From NCBI RefSeq assembly GCF_005116735.1, contig NZ_SWDB01000034.1, positions 1 through 64,000 on the forward strand: DNA of 64,000 nt, written 5' to 3'. The notes beneath the pieces are model-generated. The model saw nothing but the letters and a program-made list of their open reading frames with translations. It was not told where the DNA came from and ran no database searches. Below, one piece after another: positions 17,689-29,711 of the stretch (within the stretch, counting starts at the first letter, position 1; the number at the start of each line of letters is the position of its first letter). The translations under genes and the position numbers were made by a program. Origin of the DNA: Thalassotalea mangrovi. GTDB lineage: Bacteria > Pseudomonadota > Gammaproteobacteria > Enterobacterales > Alteromonadaceae.

Positions 17689-18294
17689 CTAGATAAACTG
17701 CCAATGATTGGAATCAGATTTAGTCAGCAGGTTGTTTTGCTGCATCTCGACAATAAAATTCAGTAAAACCTGTTCAACTATCGTACCAAATGCTGCAGCC
17801 GGTGTGGTCGGAACAACATCCTCAAACGGTGCTTCTTTGTTACCAACGGTTGTATGTAGCGCATGCTTATACGATTTATTCAGGATTTCACCATTGCTAT
17901 TGGTATATTCGATGTTTATCTCATAGTAATCAGTAACCATGGATCCTGCGGCACCAAATGTCAGCCCGGTACCAAAACCTTTTGCTGCCGCGTCACCAAG
18001 ATCCGCTAGATTATTGACCGTCACCTTTAGCGTAAAACTGCTATCGCCACTCGGGATCACAACACCACTGGCTCGCAATGTTCTTTCAACATGACCACGA
18101 AGTTCATTATCGGCAGCGGGTAAAGGGTCACCATTACGCTGAAACTCAACCATCACATTGGTGTTATATTTACTCACTACTGGCTTAATATCATCATATG
18201 ACGCCTTGGCAAAGCTCGGATCAACATAGGTTTTTGATGAGATACAACCACTCAGCACCAGAGTAGCAACTACCCCCAAAAATATCTTTTTCAT
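17689..18294 (-). CDS. Predicted lipoprotein of unknown function
   Basis: 201 residues from ATG 18294, chosen because AAGGA lies 6-7 bases upstream and the resulting N-terminus is a perfect lipoprotein signal (MKKIFLGVVATLVLSGC, lipobox LSGC with C17). The mature protein has a conserved-looking 'RATLRASGVVI'-like stretch and a glycine-rich segment near 100-120 (GFGTGLTFGAAGSMVTD) that may insert in or pack against membrane. The residue after Cys is Ile, so an outer-membrane location is likely. Family not recognised. Single gene with its own terminator. Confidence 0.75.
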   Translation of the reverse strand: MKKIFLGVVATLVLSGCISSKTYVDPSFAKASYDDIKPVVSKYNTNVMVEFQRNGDPLPAADNELRGHVERTLRASGVVIPSGDSSFTLKVTVNNLADLGDAAAKGFGTGLTFGAAGSMVTDYYEINIEYTNSNGEILNKSYKHALHTTVGNKEAPFEDVVPTTPAAAFGTIVEQVLLNFIVEMQQNNLLTKSDSNHWQFI

Positions 18295-18373
18295 ATTTTT
18301 CCTTATTATTTTTATTGAACATTTTTTCAGCAAATCGTGCTGAAATATGAGTCTACTTAGAATCCAGGCGAAA

Positions 18374-18400
18374 AAAAAGAGGGTTAACTACCCTCTTTCT
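18374..18400 (-). terminator. serS terminator
   Basis: Stem AAAGAGGGT/ACCCTCTTT with a 5-nt loop, flanked on the left by an A-run (T-run for the minus strand), 25 bp after the serS stop. Confidence 0.85.
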
Positions 18401-18424
18401 TAAAATTCAATAAGTTGTAAGCTT

Positions 18425-19711
<1,287 letters not shown>

Positions 19712-19718
19712 TCACTTG

Positions 19719-20105
19719 TTATTTATTTACGACTAAGAACATTCCTAATCCTGCCGCGAGTAAACACAGGACAACATTAAGAATGACGTTTAACATTGCT
19801 TTTATTATCTCACCTTGTTGCAGTAACAACAAAGTATCTAACGAAAAAGTTGAAAAAGTTGTGAAGGCGCCAAGAAAGCCGATCCCCAATAATGTGCGGT
19901 AAACTACCACCTCGATCGTACCCTGCTGGATTAAACCATAAAGCAGCCCCATTAATAATGAACCGGTGATATTAACCAGCAATGTGGCAAAAGGGAATCC
20001 CTTTCCTAACCACAGCAACACCATATGCGATATAAAATAACGCATACAGGCACCCGCCGCACCACCGATGGCAATAAACGCATAGGTTTGCCAGCCACTA
20101 ATCAT
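19719..20105 (-). CDS. crcB: Fluoride channel CrcB/Fluc
   Basis: 128 residues with four membrane helices. '[13 protein letters not shown]' (14-26), 'NITGSLLMG' (45-53) and '[16 protein letters not shown]' (76-91) are the Fluc signature blocks, including the asparagine and phenylalanine box lining the fluoride pore. It works as a dual-topology dimer that lets fluoride leave the cell. Its start overlaps the end of rarA by 8 bp. No fluoride riboswitch was seen, as expected for an internal operon gene. Confidence 0.93.
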   Translation of the reverse strand: MISGWQTYAFIAIGGAAGACMRYFISHMVLLWLGKGFPFATLLVNITGSLLMGLLYGLIQQGTIEVVVYRTLLGIGFLGAFTTFSTFSLDTLLLLQQGEIIKAMLNVILNVVLCLLAAGLGMFLVVNK

Positions 20106-21459
20106 AACGACGTGTACCCGCTTGTTCGTTTAACGCCTGTAAATAATCCTGCTTTTCTTTAAGCTTTTTCTCCAGGCCTCTTTCACTTGGCTGATACAAA
20201 CGCGTGCCGGCAAGCGATTCAGGAAAGTAAATTTCCCCGGCGGCAAATGCGCCGCTTTCATCATGGGCATATCGATAATCCTGACCATGACCTAACTCCC
20301 GGGTAATACTGGAAGTTGCATTGCGTAAATGCAATGGCACGGTTAAATCACCGGTAGCCTTCGCCAGTTGCCTGGCCTGTTTAAATGCCATGTACACGGC
20401 ATTACTTTTTGGTGCCAGCGCCATAAACACGGTTGCCTGGGCGATTGCCCTTTCACCCTCGGCCGGTCCGACCCGATGAAACGTATCCCAGGCATTTAAG
20501 CCAATTTGCAAGGCCCTGGGATCGGCATTGCCGATATCCTCACTGGCAATCGCCAGTAATCGTCTGGCGACATATAACGGATCACCACCACCTTCTAAAA
20601 TTCGACAGTACCAATACAACGCGGCATCTGGGTCTGAGCCACGCACTGACTTGTGGAACGCGGAAATTAAATCGTAAAAGTGATCACCGGATTTATCGTA
20701 CAGGGGTTGTTTATCACCCGCCACCTGTTGCACAGTAGCTACGGTTATCGAACGTTCATCACCCTCCTGTTCGGCTAAGTCAACGCAAATCTCTAACAGG
20801 TTTAACACCCGCCGGGCGTCACCATTAGCCAGGGCAATGAGACTGGATTGTGCATCTTCATCAAGTCGCACCTTGAATTTGCCTACGCCCTTTTCCGAGT
20901 CGTTTAAAGCCCGATCGAGAACCTGATGCAAATGCTGCGGTGTTAGCGACTTCAAAACGTAAACTCTGGCACGAGACAACAATGCCTGATTCAGTTCAAA
21001 TGACGGATTTTCAGTAGTCGCACCAATAAAGGTAATCGTGCCATCTTCAATGAAGGGTAAAAACGCATCTTGCTGGCTTTTATTAAAACGATGTACCTCA
21101 TCAACAAATAAAATGGTACGTCGTTGTTTGGACTGCGCTCGTAACTTAGCCTGATCAATCGCTGCCCGTATATCTTTGACCCCAGCAGTAACTGCGGATA
21201 ATCGCTCAATGTCTGCATCGGCATAACGAGCGATAAGCTCCGCCAAGGTGGTTTTACCGGTACCCGGTGGTCCCCAGAAAATCAAAGAGTGACATAGCCC
21301 TTGCTCAATGGCTTGTCGCAACGGTTTATTAACTCCTAATAAGTGTTCCTGGCCAATGTATTGATCAAGATGACGAGGCCGCATGCGGGCGGCCAGTGGC
21401 GCAAACAAATCAGGCGAATCGAGATCAAAACTCAAGTTACCATTATCGCTGGTCATCAA
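20098..21459 (-). CDS. rarA: Replication-associated recombination protein A (MgsA/RarA)
   Basis: 453 residues, AAA+ ATPase of the clamp-loader-like family. Walker A GPPGTGKT at 63-70; Walker B '[10 protein letters not shown]' near 115-125; sensor 'GATTENPSF'. The C-terminal half is the MgsA tetramerisation region. It acts at stalled replication forks with SSB. The start overlaps the end of lolA by 17 bp (ATG 21459 or the next codon, 21456), the usual lolA-rarA arrangement in Gammaproteobacteria. Confidence 0.95.
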   Translation of the reverse strand: MMTSDNGNLSFDLDSPDLFAPLAARMRPRHLDQYIGQEHLLGVNKPLRQAIEQGLCHSLIFWGPPGTGKTTLAELIARYADADIERLSAVTAGVKDIRAAIDQAKLRAQSKQRRTILFVDEVHRFNKSQQDAFLPFIEDGTITFIGATTENPSFELNQALLSRARVYVLKSLTPQHLHQVLDRALNDSEKGVGKFKVRLDEDAQSSLIALANGDARRVLNLLEICVDLAEQEGDERSITVATVQQVAGDKQPLYDKSGDHFYDLISAFHKSVRGSDPDAALYWYCRILEGGGDPLYVARRLLAIASEDIGNADPRALQIGLNAWDTFHRVGPAEGERAIAQATVFMALAPKSNAVYMAFKQARQLAKATGDLTVPLHLRNATSSITRELGHGQDYRYAHDESGAFAAGEIYFPESLAGTRLYQPSERGLEKKLKEKQDYLQALNEQAGTRRYD

Positions 21460-22075
21460 AGTCTACGCCTTCAGGCAGGGTAAAAGTAAATTGTTGCAGT
21501 GTTGGTAATGGATCAGAGTTTACGTCTGAAAGGTGAAACTCACTGAACTGACCCGTGGCATCTTCGATGGTAAAAGCAACTAATGTATCGCCCTGAAAAG
21601 ACAGATCCAGAGTTTTTACCTGAGCATTTTCGTCCAATGAAGAAATTGTATAAGAGCTTTTATCCTTCATACTGACCTGATAATCCTGCCACAAGGATTG
21701 GTCAGAACCACTGAGTAATAAAATTGGCGTATTGGCAACGGCGGTATCTACTTTGAATGCAGAAACCTGCTCGACAAACGGATTATAAAACCAAAGTGTC
21801 TTGCCATCGCTGACCACTAAAGTCTCGTCCGGTTCTACCGTTTTCCAATAAATTAAATTAGGGCGGCGAACTTTCAGGACGCCACTTTGTTGTTGTAGTT
21901 CATTTCCGTCCGCGTCTGTGACCAGCTGGGTAAAATTGGCACTAAACCCACCAACCACTTCAAGTTTGCTGATCAATTGTTGCTTGGCATCATTTGCCTG
22001 GGCAACGAAGCTTGACGCCAGTGAACCAATGAAAAGCAACGATGAAAGTTTTGATAATTTCTTTAATTTAAGCAA
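21443..22075 (-). CDS. lolA: Outer-membrane lipoprotein carrier protein LolA
   Basis: 210 residues with a signal peptide (about 1-27, cleavage near SFVAQA). The mature part has the LolA phrases '[16 protein letters not shown]', '[20 protein letters not shown]' and '[18 protein letters not shown]'. It carries lipoproteins from LolCDE across the periplasm to LolB. Intact. The ftsK gene lies 101 bp upstream. Confidence 0.96.
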   Translation of the reverse strand: MLKLKKLSKLSSLLFIGSLASSFVAQANDAKQQLISKLEVVGGFSANFTQLVTDADGNELQQQSGVLKVRRPNLIYWKTVEPDETLVVSDGKTLWFYNPFVEQVSAFKVDTAVANTPILLLSGSDQSLWQDYQVSMKDKSSYTISSLDENAQVKTLDLSFQGDTLVAFTIEDATGQFSEFHLSDVNSDPLPTLQQFTFTLPEGVDFDDQR

Positions 22076-22176
22076 AGTAACAACCTTGTATTCAGTGTTA
22101 ACCGGCCCTGGTCAACGGAGTTTAACATCAGCCGGCATCATGGATTGTATGTGTACGTGTGCAACACGCTTTGTTA

Positions 22177-24744
22177 TTAATTTTTAACCGGTGGTGGCGC
22201 TAGAACTTCTCGATTACCATTGTGTCCCGGAGAACTTACGACACCGCTCATTTCCATTTGTTCAATCAATCTTGCCGCCCGGTTATAACCGATACGGAAT
22301 TTACGTTGCACACCGGAAATAGATGCACGACGAGTTTCGGTAACATGTGCCAGTGCTTCATCGTACAAGGGATCTAAATCGCTCTCGTCTGACTCAGCCT
22401 GCTCACCAGGTAACAGGTTATCAGCATTGGTTTCCCCGGACAGTATTTCATCTATGTAATTTGGCGTACCACGAGATTTCCAGTCATTAACGACGGCATG
22501 CACTTCGTGATCATCAACAAACGCACCGTGAACACGGGTTGGCACCCCAGTTCCAGGTGGCAAGTACAGCATATCACCCTGCCCCAACAATTGTTCCGCA
22601 CCCTGTTGATCCAAAATGGTTCTGGAATCGACTCGGGACGAAACCTGGAACGCCATTCGGGTTGGAATATTGGCTTTGATCAGGCCGGTTATCACATCCA
22701 CTGAAGGTCGTTGTGTCGCCAGAATTAAATGAATGCCCGCCGCACGAGCCTTTTGTGCAATTCGGGCGATTAACTCTTCAACTTTTTTACCGACAATCAT
22801 GATCATATCGGCAAATTCATCAACCACGACGACGATGGCAGGCAATTTCTCCAGCAATGGTGCCGTTTCATCCATACTGTCGCCCGGCTTCCATAACGGA
22901 TCGGTAAGTGGTTCACCTGCAGCAATGGCTTTTTTCACTTTCTGATTGTAGCCTTTCAGGTTGCGAACCCCCAGGGCTGACATCAGTTTATAACGGCGCT
23001 CCATCTCACCAACACACCATCTAAGCGCATTAGCAGCTTCTTTCATATCGGTGACCACTTCTGCTAATAAGTGCGGAATACCTTCATAAACCGACAACTC
23101 CAGCATTTTCGGGTCGATCATGATCAAACGCACATCTTCCGGCGTCGATTTATACAACAATGACAATATCATCGTATTTACGCCGACAGATTTACCGGAA
23201 CCAGTAGTACCGGCCACCAATAAGTGTGGCATTTTGGCAAGATCAACCACAATCGGCTCACCGGCAATATCCTTACCCAGTACCATCGTCAGGGCGGACG
23301 TTGATTTACTGAATGCATCACAACTTATGACTTCACTAAGACGAACGATTTCACGATGCTTGTTAGGAAGTTCCAGGCCAATGACTGACTTACCAGGAAT
23401 CACTTCAACAACACGTACGCTGATAGCCGATAATGCCCGCGCCAAATCTTTCGACAGGTTAGAGATTTTACTTACCTTCACGCCGGGTGCCAGATCCAGC
23501 TCGAAGCGGGTAATTACCGGACCAGGAAAGACATTGACCACCTGGGCCTGAACCGAAAAGTCCAGCAATTTGGCTTCTACCAGGCGACTGACCATATCCA
23601 GTTCTTCCTGATTGATCGGATTTTCATTTTTATCGGGACGATCAAGCAGTTCAATCGAAGGCATGCCCACATATTTATCAAATCCGGCATCCGCTTTTTT
23701 GGCAACGCCTGATTTTGCCGTAATTGGCGCCGTGACACTTTGTTGATTATCAACAACGTCATTCTGGTCATCAAATGGTGGAATCGGTTGCGCCGGAGAA
23801 AACGCCGCATCAATCTCATCCTGAGAAATATCCTGATCGATATGGCTTACCATAGGTTCGTCAAGAATGTCATCGATATCGATGAACGGTTCGTCATGAT
23901 CGGTGTTCGACTCTGGATCTGGTGCGAAGAACCTGGCGGCTAACTCTTCATCCGCCTGGGACAAGGTGTTTACGGTTGGTTGTTCAACAACGGCATGATT
24001 GTCCTGTGCTATGGACGAAACACGTTTATTGCCCGAGGCAGCAGCATTAGCAAGAGCCGGTTCTTCAATAACCTCTGCTGCGTCCATTTCGGTATTAACA
24101 TCAAGTGGCGAAGATGAGAAAGAATGCCTGATACGTTGCCCGCCAGTGATTAATAGCATAAAGGCAGCAATCGCCTGGGCGCCAAGCCAGTCAATCATTG
24201 TAAAAAACGAGATACCGGTCAAAAACACAAAGCCTGAGGTGGTTAACAACAGTAATAACAGGCTGGTACCAACAAAGTTCATGTACGGTATAAGTGCATT
24301 CGAGACCAAGTCGCCAATTAACCCGCCCGCGGAAAATTCGTAGATATCGTTGCCATTCATACTCCAGATTGACGTAAGGCCGATATAAAGCATCAAAAAG
24401 CCGACAAACTTCAACCCGAGGGTAAAAAAATCAATTTCTAATAAATATCGAATGCGCTGGAATAACAGCCAGCCAATCAGCGCAACGGTAAAGGGTAAGG
24501 TATACGCGATACGGCCAAAACTGAAAAATATCACATCTGCCAGGTATGCGCCGACCGCGCCACCAGCATTATTAACCGCGGCATGGTAGCCGGTTTGTGA
24601 CCAGCTTGGGTCTCTGGGATCAAACGTTAATAAGGCAACAACCAGATAAATAGCAAAGACGGTGGTGAATATTAATCCCACTTCGAGAAGGCGTTGGCCG
24701 CCACTTAGGGTTTTCTTGGCAGTGTCAGACAAATTCAAATCCAT
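22177..24744 (-). CDS. ftsK: DNA translocase FtsK
   Basis: About 855 residues from ATG 24744 ([11 protein letters not shown]), preferred over an upstream ATG 24783 because it gives the usual N-terminus. Four or five membrane segments (to about 200), an acidic linker (about 210-370), then the RecA-like motor with Walker A GTTGSGKS near 512-520 and '[12 protein letters not shown]', and a C-terminal gamma winged-helix domain ('[27 protein letters not shown]'). It pumps chromosome ends at the septum and activates XerCD at dif via KOPS. The linker is shorter than in E. coli. Confidence 0.95.
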   Translation of the reverse strand: MDLNLSDTAKKTLSGGQRLLEVGLIFTTVFAIYLVVALLTFDPRDPSWSQTGYHAAVNNAGGAVGAYLADVIFFSFGRIAYTLPFTVALIGWLLFQRIRYLLEIDFFTLGLKFVGFLMLYIGLTSIWSMNGNDIYEFSAGGLIGDLVSNALIPYMNFVGTSLLLLLLTTSGFVFLTGISFFTMIDWLGAQAIAAFMLLITGGQRIRHSFSSSPLDVNTEMDAAEVIEEPALANAAASGNKRVSSIAQDNHAVVEQPTVNTLSQADEELAARFFAPDPESNTDHDEPFIDIDDILDEPMVSHIDQDISQDEIDAAFSPAQPIPPFDDQNDVVDNQQSVTAPITAKSGVAKKADAGFDKYVGMPSIELLDRPDKNENPINQEELDMVSRLVEAKLLDFSVQAQVVNVFPGPVITRFELDLAPGVKVSKISNLSKDLARALSAISVRVVEVIPGKSVIGLELPNKHREIVRLSEVISCDAFSKSTSALTMVLGKDIAGEPIVVDLAKMPHLLVAGTTGSGKSVGVNTMILSLLYKSTPEDVRLIMIDPKMLELSVYEGIPHLLAEVVTDMKEAANALRWCVGEMERRYKLMSALGVRNLKGYNQKVKKAIAAGEPLTDPLWKPGDSMDETAPLLEKLPAIVVVVDEFADMIMIVGKKVEELIARIAQKARAAGIHLILATQRPSVDVITGLIKANIPTRMAFQVSSRVDSRTILDQQGAEQLLGQGDMLYLPPGTGVPTRVHGAFVDDHEVHAVVNDWKSRGTPNYIDEILSGETNADNLLPGEQAESDESDLDPLYDEALAHVTETRRASISGVQRKFRIGYNRAARLIEQMEMSGVVSSPGHNGNREVLAPPPVKN

Positions 24745-24947
24745 GGAAATCGTTATTGTTATTACCCCTAAAATAGCAAACATTTAGGACGCTGAAAATA
24801 ACTAACCCGAAACCTTAGCAATATTCAGGTTGAATGCTTAATTAGTGGTCTTAATTTACTATTAATCAAACCAGGGTGTGATTAATGGGAATAACTATAT
24901 TGGCAATATCAGGTTAATTCACCGAGCATATACCGCAGGCGGTAACA

Positions 24948-25424
24948 CTAACGTATCGAGATATAGTTGTTCGACTTAACTTCTTCCATCACCACATAGG
25001 TACGGCTATCACTTACATCAGGCAACGTTAACAGTAAATCACCGAGTAAATCGCGATAAGCCTGCATGTCCGAAACCCGGGTTTTCAATAAAAAGTCAAA
25101 ATTCCCGGAAACCAGATGACATTCCTGGATCACATCGAGTTGTTTTACTGCCCGTGAAAATTTATCAAATACATCAGGTGACGAGCGACTTAGGGTGATC
25201 TCCATAAAAACTAACAAGGATGCGCCCAGATGTTTGGGGTTTAAATTAGCGCTGTAACCGAGGATCACCTGGTCTGCTTCCAGCTTTTTTACTCGCTCCA
25301 GACACGGGGTTGGACTTAATCCTACCCGTTTCGATAACTCAACGTTAGATAGACGGCCGTGATTTTGCAATTCTTTAAGGATATTCTTATCGATTCGGTC
25401 TAGTTTTCTTTCGTTAATCGCCAT
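24948..25424 (-). CDS. lrp: Leucine-responsive regulatory protein
   Basis: 158 residues. N-terminal winged helix-turn-helix (about 8-58, 'GRLSNVELSKRVGLSPTPCLERVKKLE'), then the RAM ligand-binding domain (about 70-150). The sequence is very close to E. coli-type Lrp. A global regulator of amino-acid metabolism, responsive to leucine or alanine. It diverges from alanine dehydrogenase across 145 bp, so regulation of ald and of itself is likely. Confidence 0.93.
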   Translation of the reverse strand: MAINERKLDRIDKNILKELQNHGRLSNVELSKRVGLSPTPCLERVKKLEADQVILGYSANLNPKHLGASLLVFMEITLSRSSPDVFDKFSRAVKQLDVIQECHLVSGNFDFLLKTRVSDMQAYRDLLGDLLLTLPDVSDSRTYVVMEEVKSNNYISIR

Positions 25425-25569
25425 AATAGTTATTTAATCTACTAAATCTTGTTATTTTAATATAATTATCTTTTTATATCTTAAAAACAACCAATAAATC
25501 TTACAAAAACCTCACATATTAGATTTATAATTTAGCCAACTTAATACAACAGGCAACAAGAGATAAATC
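25425..25569. promoter_or_regulatory. Shared lrp/ald divergent promoter region
   Basis: A 145-bp, very AT-rich gap holding both promoters. The ald start is preceded by CAAGAGAT. AT-rich half-sites such as TTATTTTAATATAATTAT are compatible with Lrp binding, but Lrp sites are too loose to place by eye. Confidence 0.5.
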
Positions 25570-26685
25570 ATGATTATTGGTGTCCCTAAAGAAATTAAAA
25601 ACCACGAATATCGCGTAGGTATGGTACCAGCTAGTGTTCGTGAGCTAATTAACCACGGTCATAAGGTGATCGTAGAGACTCAGGCGGGTATGGGCATTGG
25701 TTTTACCGATGAAGACTATATCGAAGCAGGTGCAAGTGTTTTAGGCACTGCCGCTGATGTGTTCGCACAAGCGGAAATGATTGTTAAGGTAAAAGAACCA
25801 CAAGCCGTTGAACGTGCAATGTTACGTGAAGGTCAGATTTTATTCACTTACCTGCACCTGGCTCCGGACCTACCGCAAACAGAAGACTTAATTAAATCTA
25901 AGTCAATCTGTATTGCTTATGAAACCGTTACTGACAACAATGGTGGTTTACCATTATTAGCGCCAATGTCAGAAGTTGCCGGTCGTATGTCAATTCAAGC
26001 TGGTGCTCAGGCGTTAGAAAAAGCCAACGGTGGTCGTGGTATGCTACTTGGTGGTGTTCCTGGTGTTGCCCCGGCAAAAGTCGTTGTTATTGGCGGTGGT
26101 ATGGTTGGTAACAATGCTGCACAAATGGCAGTTGGCCTTGGCGCAGAAGTTGTTGTTCTGGATCGCAACATCAACGTATTACGTCGCTTAGACGCTCAAT
26201 TTGGTAACAAAATCAAGGCCGTTTACTCTACTGCCGATGCATTAGAAAAACATGTATTGGAAGCCGATTTAGTGATCGGTGGTGTCCTGATCCCGGGTGC
26301 AGCAGCACCAAAACTAGTCACCAAAGAGCACATCAAAGCGATGAAGCCTGGTTCAGCGATTGTTGATGTAGCCATCGACCAGGGTGGTTGTATTGAAACG
26401 TCAAAAGCAACGACTCACGCAGAACCGACTTACATTGTTGATGAGGTTGTCCACTATTGTGTAGCCAACATGCCAGGAGCCGTGCCACGCACGTCAACGT
26501 TCGCATTAAACAATGCAACCTTGCCGTACATCATTCAGTTGGCTAACAAGGGCTACAAAAAGGCATTGCTTGACGATCATCACCTATTAAATGGTCTGAA
26601 CGTGATTGATGGTAAAGTTACCTGTGAAAGCGTTGCACAAAACCTTGGTTTCGAATACGTAGAACCAAAGGTTGCGTTAGCCTAA
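25570..26685 (+). CDS. ald: Alanine dehydrogenase
   Basis: 371 residues, full length. N-terminal '[23 protein letters not shown]' and the NAD-binding '[28 protein letters not shown]' (about 174-201) are diagnostic. It converts L-alanine to pyruvate and ammonia with NAD reduction, feeding carbon into the TCA cycle. It is divergent from lrp and has its own terminator. No truncation or missing blocks. Confidence 0.96.
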   Translation: MIIGVPKEIKNHEYRVGMVPASVRELINHGHKVIVETQAGMGIGFTDEDYIEAGASVLGTAADVFAQAEMIVKVKEPQAVERAMLREGQILFTYLHLAPDLPQTEDLIKSKSICIAYETVTDNNGGLPLLAPMSEVAGRMSIQAGAQALEKANGGRGMLLGGVPGVAPAKVVVIGGGMVGNNAAQMAVGLGAEVVVLDRNINVLRRLDAQFGNKIKAVYSTADALEKHVLEADLVIGGVLIPGAAAPKLVTKEHIKAMKPGSAIVDVAIDQGGCIETSKATTHAEPTYIVDEVVHYCVANMPGAVPRTSTFALNNATLPYIIQLANKGYKKALLDDHHLLNGLNVIDGKVTCESVAQNLGFEYVEPKVALA

Positions 26686-26727
26686 GCCTGTAATTACAAG
26701 TTGACAACCAGACTGTTAACAAATTGA

Positions 26728-26763
26728 TAAAAACGCTGTTAATATAACAGCGTTTTTTTTATC
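26728..26763 (+). terminator. ald terminator
   Basis: Stem AAAACGCTGTTA/TAACAGCGTTTT around a short loop, ending in a run of eight T, about 45 bp after the ald stop. Confidence 0.88.
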
Positions 26764-26835
26764 TTTAAGTCTTGTAATTGGATTTTACTACCCCAATCAA
26801 GACAACATATTCAAATTATAACCTGCAAGTTATAA

Positions 26836-27825
<990 letters not shown>

Positions 27826-27838
27826 GGTCATTCCCTGA

Positions 27839-28552
27839 ATGCAACAGATTCTGCACCGTCTAACTTTACAGGATCTGTCGTTCCCGCCGACTGAGCAAGC
27901 ACTATCTGAACCTAACGGTTTGCTCGCCGTCGGCGGAGACTTATCCCCTCCCCGCATTATCAATGCTTATACCAATGGTATTTTTCCCTGGTTTTCAGAA
28001 GGTGATCCGATTCTTTGGTGGAGCCCCGATCCCAGAGCCGTGCTACCCCTCGATAAGCTGCGTATTAATCGTTCACTGACGAAGTTTCTGAAGAAATCGC
28101 CTTATCAGGTCACCTTAAACAAAGCATTTAATCAGGTGATCGAATTATGTGCCGATGCGCCATTTCGCCAGGAAGACACCTGGATTTTGCCATCAATGAT
28201 GCAGGCATATCAGCAATTACACCAGCAGGGCTTTGCGCATTCGATTGAGGTCTGGCAGGACAATTACCTTGTCGGTGGTTTATACGGCATTTGTATTGGC
28301 GGCTTTTTTAGCGGCGAATCTATGTTTTATCGGGCCGAAAATGCATCAAAAGTTGCGTTAGTGGCATTACGTAACCACCTGTTAAGCGAGCATGTTGATT
28401 TTATTGACTGTCAAATCCAAAACCCATTTTTACAATCGATGGGCGCTATCGAAATTTCTCGCCAGGCGTTTTCCCAGGCTCAGGCTCGGGCCACCCAGCG
28501 TCAATTTAACGATCAGTTTTGGCAACCACAAGCTCTGCATCTCGATTATTGA
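27839..28552 (+). CDS. aat: Leucyl/phenylalanyl-tRNA-protein transferase
   Basis: 237 residues. 'PNGLLAVGGDLSPPRIINAYTNGIFPWF' and 'ILWWSPDPRAVLPL' are the family's N-terminal blocks; 'GLYGICIGGFFSGESMFYRAENASKVAL' is the catalytic core. It adds Leu or Phe to proteins with N-terminal Lys or Arg, making type 2 N-degrons that ClpS recognises. It starts 13 bp after trxB and is followed by bpt, clpA and clpS. Confidence 0.96.
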   Translation: MQQILHRLTLQDLSFPPTEQALSEPNGLLAVGGDLSPPRIINAYTNGIFPWFSEGDPILWWSPDPRAVLPLDKLRINRSLTKFLKKSPYQVTLNKAFNQVIELCADAPFRQEDTWILPSMMQAYQQLHQQGFAHSIEVWQDNYLVGGLYGICIGGFFSGESMFYRAENASKVALVALRNHLLSEHVDFIDCQIQNPFLQSMGAIEISRQAFSQAQARATQRQFNDQFWQPQALHLDY

Positions 28553-28612
28553 GCGACTATTCTTTATAGTAAGCAAAGGTAGTTGTGTTTGATTTATCCG
28601 GGTTAATTGTTG

Positions 28613-29323
28613 ATGAGTGAGCAAAAAAAATACTTTCAGTTTGGCCTTACCCAGCACTTTGCCTGCAACTATTTACCTGAAAAAAAAGAACGTTTGATGG
28701 TGGTTATGAATCATGAACTACTGTCCAATGAAAACTACCAACGGTTGTTAGAAGCAGGGTTTCGACGCAGCGGTAACCAGGTTTACCGGCCCCATTGTAA
28801 AAACTGTGATGCCTGTGAGTCGCTTCGAGTTCCAGTACAGGAATTTGCTCCCACTCGCAGTCAAAAGCGGGTTTTAAAAATAAACCAGGACATCGAAATA
28901 CAGATTAGCTCGCTGGAAAAACCCACCTACTACCCACTATACAAACGCTATATCAACGCCATTCACCAGGACGGTGGCATGTATCCTGCGAACCGGGAAC
29001 AATACAATAACTTCATTTTCAGCAAGAACATTTCTCAGTTATTCATCGAACTGTATTTGGAACAGAAACTTGTCAGCGTCGCGGTAACCGACAACCTTCC
29101 CAATGCGCTTTCAGCGCTTTACACTTTCTATGATCCCGACCTGCCAAAGCGTTCCCTGGGTATTTTATCAATTCTCAGCCAGATTAAGGTCGCTCAACAA
29201 TTACAAAAAAACTTTCTTTATCTGGGCTACCAAATCGACGACTGCAGTAAAATGAACTATAAGAGTAGATATTTTCCACATCAGCGTTTACAGGGTGAGC
29301 GTTGGCAACGAACAAATAAATAG
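28613..29323 (+). CDS. bpt: Aspartate/glutamate leucyltransferase Bpt
   Basis: 236 residues from ATG 28613. The N-terminal cysteine cluster 'RPHCKNCDACESLRVPV', preceded by 'CNYLPEKKERLMV', and the C-terminal 'YLGYQIDDCSKMNYKSRYFPHQRL' identify the bacterial Ate1 homologue Bpt, which moves Leu from tRNA to N-terminal Asp or Glu. It complements Aat by making further substrates for ClpS-ClpAP. It lies 60 bp after aat. Confidence 0.95.
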   Translation: MSEQKKYFQFGLTQHFACNYLPEKKERLMVVMNHELLSNENYQRLLEAGFRRSGNQVYRPHCKNCDACESLRVPVQEFAPTRSQKRVLKINQDIEIQISSLEKPTYYPLYKRYINAIHQDGGMYPANREQYNNFIFSKNISQLFIELYLEQKLVSVAVTDNLPNALSALYTFYDPDLPKRSLGILSILSQIKVAQQLQKNFLYLGYQIDDCSKMNYKSRYFPHQRLQGERWQRTNK

Positions 29324-29408
29324 CGCATTGACTTTACAAATTGCTCGCTTTTCGGCATGATCTGCGCAGCAATTTTATTATGCAAAATTTTAGAGGATTA
29401 ACGCTTAG

Positions 29409-29627
<219 letters not shown>

Positions 29628-29655
29628 TCTGTTAACTCCAACGAGTTGAAAAAGC

Positions 29656-29684
29656 AAAAACCTCGCAATGCGAGGTTTTTTTTG
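29656..29684 (+). terminator. Bidirectional terminator between infA and clpA
   Basis: Stem AAAAACCTCGC/GCGAGGTTTTT with loop AAT, and T-runs on both strands. It closes the convergent infA (+) and clpA (-) units. Confidence 0.9.
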
Positions 29685-29711
29685 TGGTTGAAACTTAAGT
29701 CTTCTTACTGC

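Noticed and set aside
19719..20105. Fluoride riboswitch for crcB
   Set aside because: crcB overlaps rarA by 8 bp, so there is no leader in which such a switch could lie.
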